Assembly (NCBI RefSeq): GCF_900157365.1
Contig: NZ_FUEZ01000004.1
Coordinates: forward strand, 3,998,966 to 4,062,965
Source: Mycobacterium numidiamassiliense
Lineage (GTDB): Bacteria; Actinomycetota; Actinomycetes; Mycobacteriales; Mycobacteriaceae
DNA length: 64,000 nucleotides
Direction: 5' to 3'
Shown: piece by piece, positions 34,816-43,235 of the stretch
Position numbering within the stretch: the first letter of the stretch is position 1
Layout: the number at the start of each line of letters is the position of its first letter
Notes under the pieces: model-generated
The model's database searches: none
What the model was told of the DNA's origin: nothing
What the model saw: the letters and a program-made list of their open reading frames with translations, nothing else
Program-made: the position numbers and the translations under genes

Positions 34816-35159
34816 CGCGGTATCTCCCATTCCTGCTGAGCTACAGAACTTTTCGATACAGATCGCCTTTGTGGTGTGATTCCGGCACTACGGCCATGAG
34901 TGCGCCCCTCCGTGATGAGAGCGAAATCGCCCGAGCTGTCCGACGTCAACTGCCCGGGCTACGCCTGAGTCATCCGGGCAGTTGAGGCTACGACGGCGAT
35001 GGCCCGACGTGCTTTCAAAATCTTTGGCTTTCTGAAGCCGAGCCGATCTCTTTCTCGGCTGAGCCGCAGCAGTGGCACCGCTACGGACCCGGTGTCAATC
35101 CCCCTCTGCCGCAATGCCACAATCTCGGGCTGTCGACCACCTGAGCTGCCAGTGCCGCT
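34816..35159. other. Non-coding region between DUF1272 and the dehydrogenase gene
   Basis: About 340 bases with no supported gene. Short frames on the plus strand have no start context and no family resemblance. The DUF1272 promoter should lie at its left end; no clear terminator is visible for the dehydrogenase gene that ends at 35160. Confidence 0.4.
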
Positions 35160-36155
35160 TTAAGGCCGCACCTTCACGACTACTTTTCCCATGGGACCGC
35201 TGGCTAGCCGCTCGAAAGCTTGTGGCAACTCCTCGAACGGGAAAACCGAGTCGACCAGAGGCCGTGCCCCGGAGCGGGCCATTATGCCCAGCAGGTTCTG
35301 CCAGGCAGCCCGGTGTTCCTCCGGGGTATACAAGCTCAAAGCCATCGCGCCAATCCTCAGCCAGCGAGAAAAGAGCGTGCCTGTCTCGAAACTGGTTACT
35401 GGGCCTCCAAGGTTGCCCACCAGGCTGATTCGTCCCGATTCGCCCATCGCTTCGATGACCTGAGGCAGCAGTGTGCCGCCTCCGACACCGTCGACCGCCA
35501 GCTTCACTCCCTGTGGATTCAAGGCCTGCTTGGTGCGTGTTGGCCAACTGGCATCCTCCGGATTGAAAGTGAAGGCCGCTCCGAGTTCCTTGAGGCGCTG
35601 TCGCTTTGCCTCACTGCGCGAGAGAGCTACGACCGTGTGGCCCATCGCAGCCGCCAACTGCACAGCGGCGACTCCGACGCCTCCCGACGCACCGGTCACC
35701 AGTACCACTGAGTTGGGCTCTAGCGGTTCCCACATCGTGAGCGCACGGTATGCCGATAGATAGCCGACGGAGGCGCCCGACGACTCCTCTTCGGTCCAAC
35801 CCACCGGCATCTCCGCCAAGTTGATCGCCGGGATAGACACTCGCTCGGCAAACATGCCCCATCGAAGAAGTCCGACGTCGCTGCGGAGAAGAACGCGCTG
35901 ATCCCCCACGTGAATGTCCTTCACGCCTCGGCCAACATCGACGACCGTACCCACACCATCTCGCCCCAGCACGTGGGGCGTCGGAGGATATACCGGATAG
36001 GGATAACGCCTCTCCGCCATCATGCGGTCGGCCGGATTCAAAGCGGCGTAGTCGACTTCCAAGACGACTTCACCCTCATTGGGCACCGGATCGGGTGCCT
36101 CCGTCAGGCGCAGATGATCGATTCCTGCCTCTCCACCCCACAGCCAAGCCTTCAT
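35160..36155 (-). CDS. Medium-chain dehydrogenase/reductase, quinone-oxidoreductase type
   Basis: A 331-residue MDR protein. The GroES-like domain carries VDYAALNPADRMM and HVLGRDGVGTVVDVG near 35-75, and the Rossmann domain has VLVTGASGGVGVAAVQLAAAMG near 150-172. The zinc ligands of alcohol dehydrogenases are absent, so this is the quinone reductase/enoyl reductase type using NADPH. The ATG at 36155 follows AAGGAAAG. It comes after the isochorismatase-like gene on the same strand with an 88-base gap; these may form one redox operon. Confidence 0.85.
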   Translation of the reverse strand: MKAWLWGGEAGIDHLRLTEAPDPVPNEGEVVLEVDYAALNPADRMMAERRYPYPVYPPTPHVLGRDGVGTVVDVGRGVKDIHVGDQRVLLRSDVGLLRWGMFAERVSIPAINLAEMPVGWTEEESSGASVGYLSAYRALTMWEPLEPNSVVLVTGASGGVGVAAVQLAAAMGHTVVALSRSEAKRQRLKELGAAFTFNPEDASWPTRTKQALNPQGVKLAVDGVGGGTLLPQVIEAMGESGRISLVGNLGGPVTSFETGTLFSRWLRIGAMALSLYTPEEHRAAWQNLLGIMARSGARPLVDSVFPFEELPQAFERLASGPMGKVVVKVRP

Positions 36156-36243
36156 AACGGTTTCTTTCCTTAACTTTTCGTCACCGCACCAAAGGCTTTA
36201 GCCGTCGGCGATCGGCGTCAGAATGGCCTTCATCCGCGGCTTG

Positions 36244-36936
36244 TTAGCCGGATGCCGCTGTGGTTAAGCGCTTTACGGCGTCCTCGGTGGTCCACACCGC
36301 ATTGGCCATGAAACGGTAGTTGACCATCGCCGCGGTGTACGCATCTCCTTCTTCGTTGCGGCCTGCCGCGATGGCGTCTCGCACCATCGCGACCTCGAAG
36401 CCATTCTCGATCAGGTCGCGCATATGCCCTTCCAGGCACAGATTTCCGACCGGCCCGGCCATTACCACCTTCTCGATGCGGCGCATGCGCAACTGAAGAA
36501 TGAGGTCATTCGCATCGCTCGAGTAGGACTTGTGCGGCGACGTATTGGCCGTCTCACCGTCTTGCAGATACTTGCGGAACCGATCCGGGAAATCGGCCCC
36601 CGAGCCCGCGAAGCCGTCCAGGCTCAGCGGATCTTTGCGGAGGACGAAACCCCTTGCGCCAAGATAATCCGCCATCGCACCCACCGGAGCCACCCACTGG
36701 CCGTCGGTCGGATAGAAGTAGTGTGGCGAGTGAATGACCGAGAAGCCGTTCTCTTTGGCGCACACCAGAAGTGCCTCAAGATGATCGTGAACGCTGTTGA
36801 TTCGTAGGCGTTCTTCGACCATCGGGTAGTAGACGCCGCCCTCGGTTAGAAACTCGTTCTGAATATCCGCCAGCACCAACGCCGTGTGCTCTTTGTCGAG
36901 CTGCATGTCGGGGTTGCGATGGGTGAACGTGAACAT
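36244..36936 (-). CDS. Isochorismatase-like cysteine hydrolase
   Basis: A 230-residue alpha/beta hydrolase of the isochorismatase superfamily. The catalytic Asp is in VLADIQNEFL near residue 24, the Lys in SPHKSYSS near 135 and a Cys in VMAGPVGNLCLEGH near 164, so the Asp-Lys-Cys triad is complete although the Cys loop (NLCLEGH) departs from the common CVxxT form. Members include nicotinamidases, carbamoylsarcosine amidases and peroxyureidoacrylate amidohydrolases; substrate unassigned. Divergent from an LLM flavin gene, 310 bases away. Confidence 0.8.
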   Translation of the reverse strand: MFTFTHRNPDMQLDKEHTALVLADIQNEFLTEGGVYYPMVEERLRINSVHDHLEALLVCAKENGFSVIHSPHYFYPTDGQWVAPVGAMADYLGARGFVLRKDPLSLDGFAGSGADFPDRFRKYLQDGETANTSPHKSYSSDANDLILQLRMRRIEKVVMAGPVGNLCLEGHMRDLIENGFEVAMVRDAIAAGRNEEGDAYTAAMVNYRFMANAVWTTEDAVKRLTTAASG

Positions 36937-37246
36937 TCGACGGATCCTATTAGTGTGCGGTGAACTCTGCTGGTCCGATGCAATTCCGGTGCCGACGCCA
37001 GTCCGAATGCCGAAAGCTTACTCATGGCGCCGTCGCCGCCGCTGTCAAAATCTTCATGATATCGAGAAGGCGCTGGCCGACGCCCGTATGGCGGCAACGT
37101 GGGGTACCGGTGGTGGCCGGCTGCCTTCCTCTTTGACACCGAGCGGACTCACACCGTGAACCCGCTTCCAAGTTTTTTGACAGCGGATCGTGCCCACATG
37201 TGCGTACGGTCGCTCCGACGCCTTCGGCCCACATCAAGGAGATGCG
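36937..37246. other. Divergent intergenic region, isochorismatase-like and LLM genes
   Basis: About 310 bases expected to hold two divergent promoters. I see no coding frame with support. AAGGAGAT just before 37247 is the LLM gene's ribosome-binding site. No clear inverted repeat operator was identified. Confidence 0.4.
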
Positions 37247-38296
37247 TTGAAGTTCGGAGTTTTCTACGACTTTCGCAACCCGCCTCACGCAGGTTGGCAT
37301 CAACCCTGGAGCAAGTTCTACGACGCGACGTTCGAGCACATGCAAGAAGTCGAGCGTCTGGGGTTCGACAAGATCAGCATCTCAGAGCATCACGGCGATC
37401 CGGATGGATACAACATCGGCATGCCCGTGACTCTGGCCATCGCCGCCGATCGCACGAAGTCGATCAGGCTCGGCCCCAACATTCTTCAGATTCCCTTCTA
37501 CCATCCCGTGGTCATCGCCGAGCAATTCGCGGCGATCGACATCATCTCTGGTGGCCGACTCGACGTCGGGCTCGGTCAAGTCCCCGCGACGTTCAACGCC
37601 GAATATTCGATGTTCGGCGTGAATCCGCGGTTCCGGCCGAGCCTGCTCGATGAAGCACTCGACATCATGCAGCGATGCTGGAGCGAATCCGAACCGTTCG
37701 ACTACCACGGCAAGCGGTGGAATCTGGAAAACATCTGGGTCAACCCGAAGCCACTGCAAGATCCGTTGCCCCTCTTCGTAGTGGCCAGTTCGACGGACGT
37801 GTCGATGGATCGGGTGGCCAGCCGCGGCCTCGACGTCGGCGGCCCCGGGGGTTTCTGGGTCAGCCTCACCGGCGCCGAGCGCTGGAAGCAATGGTTGCCC
37901 CGATGGCGGCAAGCCTGCATGCGGAACGGACGAGACCCGAATTACGCCAGAATCAATGTGTTTTCGACATGCTTTGTCACCGACGACCCGGAAAAGGCGT
38001 GGGCGAAGCACCGCGACGGCATCCTGTACAGCTTCAACTACGAGCGCGACGGCGTGCGTCCGTACAGTTCGCGGTTCGTGAAAACGATCCCGGAGAAGCC
38101 CGAAGATCTTCCCGGCTGGGAACACATCTGCCAAACCCCCGAACAGGCGATCGCCGAGCTGCGCGATGCCTACGCCGATGGCGCGCCGACTGAGCTGAAC
38201 CTGATGGCCATCAAACCCGGTATGAGCTTCGAGGAGTCGCTGGAGTACTTGAGGAACTTCGCCGAGAAGGTGATTCCGGCGGTCAAGGATCTCTAG
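37247..38296 (+). CDS. LLM-class (luciferase-like) flavin-dependent monooxygenase
   Basis: A 349-residue bacterial-luciferase-fold protein. The N-terminus KFGVFYDFRNPP and the segment DKISISEHHGDPDG near 45 are typical, with LGPNILQIPFYHPVVIAEQFAAID near 80-103 and SGGRLDVGLGQV near 106. It should use FMN or F420 to oxidise a small organic substrate. The TTG at 37247 is chosen because AAGGAGAT precedes it and it places the family KFGVF start correctly; a longer frame from 37190 has no such support. The next gene, an SDR, follows 243 bases later on the same strand. Confidence 0.85.
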   Translation: MKFGVFYDFRNPPHAGWHQPWSKFYDATFEHMQEVERLGFDKISISEHHGDPDGYNIGMPVTLAIAADRTKSIRLGPNILQIPFYHPVVIAEQFAAIDIISGGRLDVGLGQVPATFNAEYSMFGVNPRFRPSLLDEALDIMQRCWSESEPFDYHGKRWNLENIWVNPKPLQDPLPLFVVASSTDVSMDRVASRGLDVGGPGGFWVSLTGAERWKQWLPRWRQACMRNGRDPNYARINVFSTCFVTDDPEKAWAKHRDGILYSFNYERDGVRPYSSRFVKTIPEKPEDLPGWEHICQTPEQAIAELRDAYADGAPTELNLMAIKPGMSFEESLEYLRNFAEKVIPAVKDL

Positions 38297-38539
38297 TCGG
38301 CCAGTGAAATCACCCTAGGCACTCATTAATTTTGTGATAGCGGTGTCGGGCGACGCTTCGTTATGTTCGCTCTGTCGCTCATCAACTACCCCCAGCATGC
38401 GTCGAATGAAGTTGCACGACGGGGCAAAACGGATCCTGGTGCCCGTCGGCCGCGTTGTTTCGTCCTTGAAGGCAATCAAACGGGTGTCAAGTGACCGGTG
38501 AATATGCCGTTGTACCAACAAAACACAGAAGGGTCCCTC

Positions 38540-39250
38540 ATGGAAATCAAGGATTCGGTCGTCCTGGTCACTGGCGCGAATCGTGGCATTGGCGCGGAGT
38601 GGGTTCACCAGCTGCGCGAGCGGGGTGCGGCCAAGATCTATGCCGGCGCCCGCGATCCGCGGTCGGTCGTCTGCCCGGATGATCGCGTAATGCCGATCGC
38701 ACTGGACGTCACCGCCAGGGGCCAGGTCTTGGCCGCCGCCGAACTGGCCAACGATGTGCAGATCGTCGTCAACAACGCCGCCGTGTCCTACCGCCAACCC
38801 CTTATCGGCGGCGACGTCGACAGGATCCACGCCGAATTCGAGACGAACGTGTTCGGCCTCGTCTACGTGACCGAGGCGTTCGCTCCGGTGCTCAGGGCGA
38901 ACGGCGGTGGCGCGATCGTCAACGCCCTTTCCGCCGTGTCCTGGTTCTCCTTCCCTGGTATGGCCGGCTACAGCGCGACCAAGTCCGCGGCATGGAACCT
39001 CACCGACGCACTCCGGCTCGAGCTGGCGGACCAAGGCACGCTCGTGGTCGCACTGCACTCCGGTGCGGTGACCACTCCGATGGGTGACAACTTCCCGATC
39101 GACAAGATCGAGCCGACCCAGGTCGTGTCCGCCGCGCTCGACGGGCTCCAGGCCGGCCAGACCGAGGTGCTCGCCGACGACATCAGCCGTGTCATCAAAA
39201 GCACGCTGACGTCGGACCCTTCGCGATATGCGGCCATACTCGGAGGCTGA
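38540..39250 (+). CDS. Short-chain dehydrogenase/reductase
   Basis: A 236-residue classical SDR: cofactor loop VLVTGANRGIGAEWV near residues 8-22, NNAAVSYRQ near 77, catalytic Ser in NALSAVSWF near 125-133, and catalytic YSATKSA near 141-147. The TGxxxGIG pattern and Arg after it suggest NADP(H). The ATG at 38540 follows AGAAGGG; an in-frame ATG at 38498 is less likely. It sits downstream of an LLM monooxygenase and upstream of an AlkB-type gene on the same strand. Substrate unknown. Confidence 0.88.
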   Translation: MEIKDSVVLVTGANRGIGAEWVHQLRERGAAKIYAGARDPRSVVCPDDRVMPIALDVTARGQVLAAAELANDVQIVVNNAAVSYRQPLIGGDVDRIHAEFETNVFGLVYVTEAFAPVLRANGGGAIVNALSAVSWFSFPGMAGYSATKSAAWNLTDALRLELADQGTLVVALHSGAVTTPMGDNFPIDKIEPTQVVSAALDGLQAGQTEVLADDISRVIKSTLTSDPSRYAAILGG

Positions 39251-39329
39251 CGATTGCGAGACATTCTGGGGTGCAGTCGGATTCAGGACCGGGACTATTT
39301 CCTCGTGGTTCGGGGTTGATCTAGCTGCT

Positions 39330-39953
39330 ATGACCCACGCCCACCAGCCGACGCTGTTCGACGAAGACGACACCGCGACACCGGCGATCGACGTCGCCGC
39401 GTTCGACAACGCCAGCGACCACCGGCTGGACAAGTATTCGTGGATCACCCAGGTGCCCGGCCTGCTCACCGGACATCTGCGGGTGCTCGACGAGTTGGCC
39501 ATCCTCGACGTGTGGGAACAACGCCACCGCTGGATGTTCGACCGCATGGTCGAAGAACCCCGCCTCACCGGCGAGTACGTCGACCTCACTGCCGCACCCG
39601 CTTTCCTCGCTGAGCTGGCCGCGACACTCGGCGAGCGGCTCGGAGTACCCTACGACCGGGTCTGGATGAACTGGTATCGGGACCACCGAGACGGCACCGG
39701 CTGGCACGCCGATCGGCCCGCACACAAGGCACCGACGGCGATCGTGCCCGTACTCAGCCTCGGTGCGCCGCGCCGATTCCTGGTCCGCCCAGCCGGCGGC
39801 GGCCCCAGCACGGTATTCACTCCCGCAGGCGGAGACCTGATCATCATGCAGGGCCGCTGCCAGCATGACTGGCAGCATTGCGTGCCCAAACAAAAGGCGC
39901 CGGCCGGGCCGCGGATGAGTTTGAACTTTTCCAGCATCACCCAGTCGGGATGA
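39330..39953 (+). CDS. AlkB-type 2-oxoglutarate/Fe(II) dioxygenase
   Basis: A 207-residue protein of the AlkB DNA/RNA repair family, which removes alkyl groups from bases by oxidation. The iron ligands are visible: HxD in GTGWHADRPA near residue 126 and the distal His in CQHDWQHCVP near 178-187; the 2-oxoglutarate Arg is in GPRMSLNFSS near the C-terminus. YDRVWMNWYRDHRDG is the family substrate-side motif. The ATG at 39330 gives MTHAHQPTLFD, close to AlkB-family starts; upstream frames lie in the SDR gene. Likely DNA alkylation repair. Confidence 0.87.
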   Translation: MTHAHQPTLFDEDDTATPAIDVAAFDNASDHRLDKYSWITQVPGLLTGHLRVLDELAILDVWEQRHRWMFDRMVEEPRLTGEYVDLTAAPAFLAELAATLGERLGVPYDRVWMNWYRDHRDGTGWHADRPAHKAPTAIVPVLSLGAPRRFLVRPAGGGPSTVFTPAGGDLIIMQGRCQHDWQHCVPKQKAPAGPRMSLNFSSITQSG

Positions 39954-40004
39954 CCGACACTTAATCAATCACCCTCGAGCGCCGGATTATCGGAAAGGTC
40001 AACG

Positions 40005-41243
40005 ATGACTGAGGCCTACGTCCTAGGTGGAGTGCGCACGCCGTTTACCCGCTACGGCGGCACGCTGTCGGGTATCCGCACCGATGAGCTGCTGGGTATG
40101 ACCATGAAGGGCGCCTGCGAACGCGTCGGGGTGCCGCTGGACGCCATCGAGGACATCGTCGCCGGCTGCGTCAATCCCGCGCACGAGGGAATGGGTGACA
40201 TCGCCCGCTGGGCCGCGCTGGCGGTGGGATTCCCCGACACCGTCGCCGGGGCAACGCTCAATCGTTATTGCGGCTCGTCGCTCAGCGCCCTGGTCAGCGT
40301 CAGTCATTCCATCAAAGCCGGCGATCTGGGCGTCGGCATCGCGTGCGGCGTCGAGTCGATGTCACGGTCGGGCTGGGCGCTGATGAAAGGCGAAGCGCCG
40401 TTCAGCCCGCGAGGCCCGGTGCTGATGCTCGACACCATGTGGTCCGGTGCGGGCGGGCCGCCCAACCCGGTTTTGCTCGCCCGCAATGCCTACATCGGCA
40501 TGATCGAGACCGCCCAAAACGTCGCCGACCGCTACTCGCTGACCCGCAAGGAGATCGACGCTTTCGCGCTACGGTCCCAGCAGCACGCCAAGGCGGCGCG
40601 CGACCGCGGCCGGTTCGCGAAGGAGATCATGACCGTGCCCATCCCCGCGACGAAGAAGACCCCCGCGCGGGTTGCTGAGCACGACGAATTCATCCGCGAC
40701 GACACCACCGCCGAGACACTCGCCGCGCTGCCCGTCCAACCGGGTACCACCCAGATGACCGCGGCCAACTCCACTCCGCTCACCGACGGCGCGAGCGCGG
40801 TCGTCGTCGCCTCCGGCGAAAAAGCCGCAGAACTCGGGCTAGAACCCCTGGCTCGGGTGGTGTCCAGCGCCGTCTACGGGATCGACCCACTCATCATGGG
40901 ACTGGCGCCGGCGTGGGCCATTCCGATGGCGATCCGCCGGGCGGGTCTGAAGCCCGAGCAGATCGACGTCTGGGAAGTCCACGAAGCCTTCAGTGCCCAA
41001 GCCCTCGGTGTCTTGCGCGAACTGCCCAACCAGCTCGACGGTTTCGTGATTCCCGACGACAAGCTGACGCCAAACGGCGGCGCCGTCGCGATAGGACATC
41101 CGTTCGGCGCCACCGGAACCCGCTACGTGCTCACACTGGCCACCGAACTGCAGGAGCGCGGGGCGCGCTACGGGGTCATCGGCGTATGCATCGGATCGGG
41201 TCAGGGCGTCGCCGTCGTGCTGGAGAACCCCAGCGCCACCTAG
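40005..41243 (+). CDS. Acetyl-CoA acetyltransferase (thiolase)
   Basis: A 412-residue thiolase II-like enzyme. The acylated Cys lies in NRYCGSSLSAL near residue 90, NEAF-like VHEAFSAQAL near 330, GHPFGATGTR near 366 (active-site His), and the base Cys in GVCIGSGQGVA near 396. Both catalytic cysteines are present, so it should cleave or form beta-ketoacyl-CoA; direction and chain length are unknown. The ATG at 40005 follows GGAAAGG. It is followed by a beta-lactamase-like gene 40 bases away on the same strand. FadA5/FadA6-type paralogues are numerous in mycobacteria, so no symbol is given. Confidence 0.93.
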   Translation: MTEAYVLGGVRTPFTRYGGTLSGIRTDELLGMTMKGACERVGVPLDAIEDIVAGCVNPAHEGMGDIARWAALAVGFPDTVAGATLNRYCGSSLSALVSVSHSIKAGDLGVGIACGVESMSRSGWALMKGEAPFSPRGPVLMLDTMWSGAGGPPNPVLLARNAYIGMIETAQNVADRYSLTRKEIDAFALRSQQHAKAARDRGRFAKEIMTVPIPATKKTPARVAEHDEFIRDDTTAETLAALPVQPGTTQMTAANSTPLTDGASAVVVASGEKAAELGLEPLARVVSSAVYGIDPLIMGLAPAWAIPMAIRRAGLKPEQIDVWEVHEAFSAQALGVLRELPNQLDGFVIPDDKLTPNGGAVAIGHPFGATGTRYVLTLATELQERGARYGVIGVCIGSGQGVAVVLENPSAT

Positions 41244-41283
41244 CATCGAGCCCGCGCGGGGTTTTGCCGCGCCAACCGCTAAC

Positions 41284-42498
41284 GTGAACCGCGTGAATCT
41301 CGACGTTAATCAGACGTCCATCCGCGAGGTTTGCGACGCGGGCCTGCTGGCGGGCGCGGTGACTCTGGTCTGGCAGCGCGGAGAAGTGCTGCAGGTCAAC
41401 GAAATCGGCTATCGCGACGTGGACGCTGGGCTGCCGATGCAACACGACACGCTGTTCCGCATCGCGTCGATGACCAAACCGGTCACGGTCGCGGCGGTGA
41501 TGAGCATGGTCGACGAGGGCAAACTGACGCTGAAAGACCCGATCACGCGCTGGGTACCGGAGCTGGCCGGCGTGCAGGTGCTCGACGACCCGCACGGTCC
41601 ACTGGACCGCACGCATCCGGTGAACCGATCGATCCTCATCGAGGACCTGCTGATCCATACCAGCGGCCTGGCCTATGGATTTTCGGTATCCGGCCCCATC
41701 TCTCGGGCGTACATGCGGCTGCCGTTCAATCAGGGTCCCGACGTGTGGTTGACCGAGCTCGCCAAGCTGCCCCTGGTGCATCAGCCCGGCGAGCGGGTCA
41801 CCTACAGCCACTCCATTGATCTGTTGGGCGTCATCGCTTCCCGCATCGACGGCAAGCCGTTCCACCAGGTGCTCGACGAGCGGGTGCTGGCGCCGACCGG
41901 CATGGTCGACACCGGATTCTTCGTCTCGGCCGACGCGCGGCGACGAGCCGCGACCATGTATTCGCTCGACGAGCAGCATCGACTGCGGCACGACGTCATG
42001 GGGCCGCCACGCCTGCAGCCGCCCTCGTTCTGCAACGCCGGTGGCGGCCTGTGGTCGACTGCCGACGACTACCTGCGATTCGTGCGAATGCTGTTGGGCG
42101 AGGGCACAATCGACGGCGTGCGGGTGTTGTCCGCGCAATCGACCCGACTGATGCGCACCGACCGGCTCACCGCCGAGCAGAGGCAGCACGATTTCCTGGG
42201 CGCGCCCTATTGGATTGGCCGCGGATTCGGGTTGAACCTGTCAGTGGTGACCGACCCGGTGAAATCCGCTCCCCTGTTCGGGCCGGGCGGGCTGGGCACG
42301 TTCAGCTGGCCGGGCGCCTACGGAACCTGGTGGCAGGCGGACCCTTCCGCGGATCTGATCCTGCTGTATCTGATTCAGAACCTGCCCGACCTGACGGTGG
42401 ACGCCGCCACCGCGGTCGCGGGCAATACGTCATTGGCGAAACTCCGCACGGCACAACCGAAATTCGTCCGAAACACCTATCGTGCGCTCGGCCTCTAA
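41284..42498 (+). CDS. Class C beta-lactamase-like serine hydrolase
   Basis: A 404-residue serine hydrolase of the beta-lactamase/esterase EstB type. The nucleophile SxxK motif is in RIASMTKPVT near residue 61-64 and the YxN-equivalent is VTYSHSID near 172 (YSH), so the usual Asn is changed. No signal peptide is visible, which points to a cytosolic esterase rather than an antibiotic-degrading enzyme. Start GTG at 41284. Followed 4 bases later by a GNAT gene. Natural substrate unknown. Confidence 0.85.
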   Translation: MNRVNLDVNQTSIREVCDAGLLAGAVTLVWQRGEVLQVNEIGYRDVDAGLPMQHDTLFRIASMTKPVTVAAVMSMVDEGKLTLKDPITRWVPELAGVQVLDDPHGPLDRTHPVNRSILIEDLLIHTSGLAYGFSVSGPISRAYMRLPFNQGPDVWLTELAKLPLVHQPGERVTYSHSIDLLGVIASRIDGKPFHQVLDERVLAPTGMVDTGFFVSADARRRAATMYSLDEQHRLRHDVMGPPRLQPPSFCNAGGGLWSTADDYLRFVRMLLGEGTIDGVRVLSAQSTRLMRTDRLTAEQRQHDFLGAPYWIGRGFGLNLSVVTDPVKSAPLFGPGGLGTFSWPGAYGTWWQADPSADLILLYLIQNLPDLTVDAATAVAGNTSLAKLRTAQPKFVRNTYRALGL

Positions 42499-42502
42499 AG
42501 CC

Positions 42503-43042
42503 ATGGTCGACTACCCGCCCGCACGCATCACCGGACCGCGGCTGGTGTTGCGTCCGCCGGTGCTCGACGATGCCGGCCCACTGTTCCAGCGGGTCGCGCG
42601 TGACCCCGCGGTCACCAAGTATCTACAGTGGGCGCCGCATCCCGACGTGGCGACGACGCGGCGGGTGATCACCGAGAAGATCAATATCAACGACGCCGAG
42701 CGGACGTGGGCAATCGAGCTCAAGCACAGCGGCGAGCTGATCGGGCTGACCAGCTGCCGGCGCTCGGCGCCGCACGCAGTCGAGATCGGCTATTGCCTCG
42801 GCCGGCGATGGTGGGGCAAGGGTTTTATGCCCGAGGTGATCGACCTGCTGCTGACCGCGCTGGAGGCCGACCGCAGGGTGTTCCGCGTCTGGGCCACATG
42901 CAGTGTCTACAACGAACGTTCGGCGCGACTGCTGGAGCGAATGGGGTTCGTGCAGGAGGGCCGGCTCGCCCGGCACGCCGTCTACCCCACCATGGGGCCC
43001 GAACCCCAAGACAGCTTGCTGTACTCCAGAATCTTGCGGTGA
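42503..43042 (+). CDS. GNAT-family N-acetyltransferase
   Basis: A 179-residue RimJ/RimL-type acetyltransferase. ITGPRLVLRPPVLDDAGPLF near the N-terminus is the family start, and EIGYCLGRRWWGKGFMPEVI near 92-111 is the acetyl-CoA-binding loop region, followed by ATCSVYNERSARLLERMGFVQEG. The ATG at 42503 is used; a GTG at 42482, inside the preceding gene, would add seven residues, and neither has a strong ribosome-binding site. Probably transcribed with the upstream hydrolase. Acceptor unknown; ribosomal proteins or antibiotics are family possibilities. Confidence 0.82.
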   Translation: MVDYPPARITGPRLVLRPPVLDDAGPLFQRVARDPAVTKYLQWAPHPDVATTRRVITEKININDAERTWAIELKHSGELIGLTSCRRSAPHAVEIGYCLGRRWWGKGFMPEVIDLLLTALEADRRVFRVWATCSVYNERSARLLERMGFVQEGRLARHAVYPTMGPEPQDSLLYSRILR

Positions 43043-43047
43043 GTGAT

Positions 43048-43205
43048 GCCTGAGGCGCCTGGAGTGCGCCGCGTCGAGCGTGCCTGAGGCGTCGGGTGTG
43101 CGCCGCGTCGAGCGTGCTTCAGCGGCTTTGAGTGTGACTCGATGGCGGGAAATCTCCGAAATTCGCGCCGTGGACGCACACTCGACGCCGTGGACGCACA
43201 CTCGA
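43048..43205. repeat. Short direct repeats between the GNAT gene and the flavoprotein
   Basis: Two repeat pairs occupy this gap. GCCTGAGGCG...GCGCCGCGTCGAGCGT occurs at 43048 and 43082 (34-base period, a few mismatches). GCCGTGGACGCACACTCGA occurs at 43167-43185 and 43187-43205 (20-base period, identical). Both families contain GTCGAG or its complement and may form hairpins. It lies between convergent genes, where it could serve as a terminator or be a dispersed mycobacterial repeat. Confidence 0.7.
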
Positions 43206-43235
43206 AGCCTCAAACCCGGCGCCCGAGTTGCCCGG

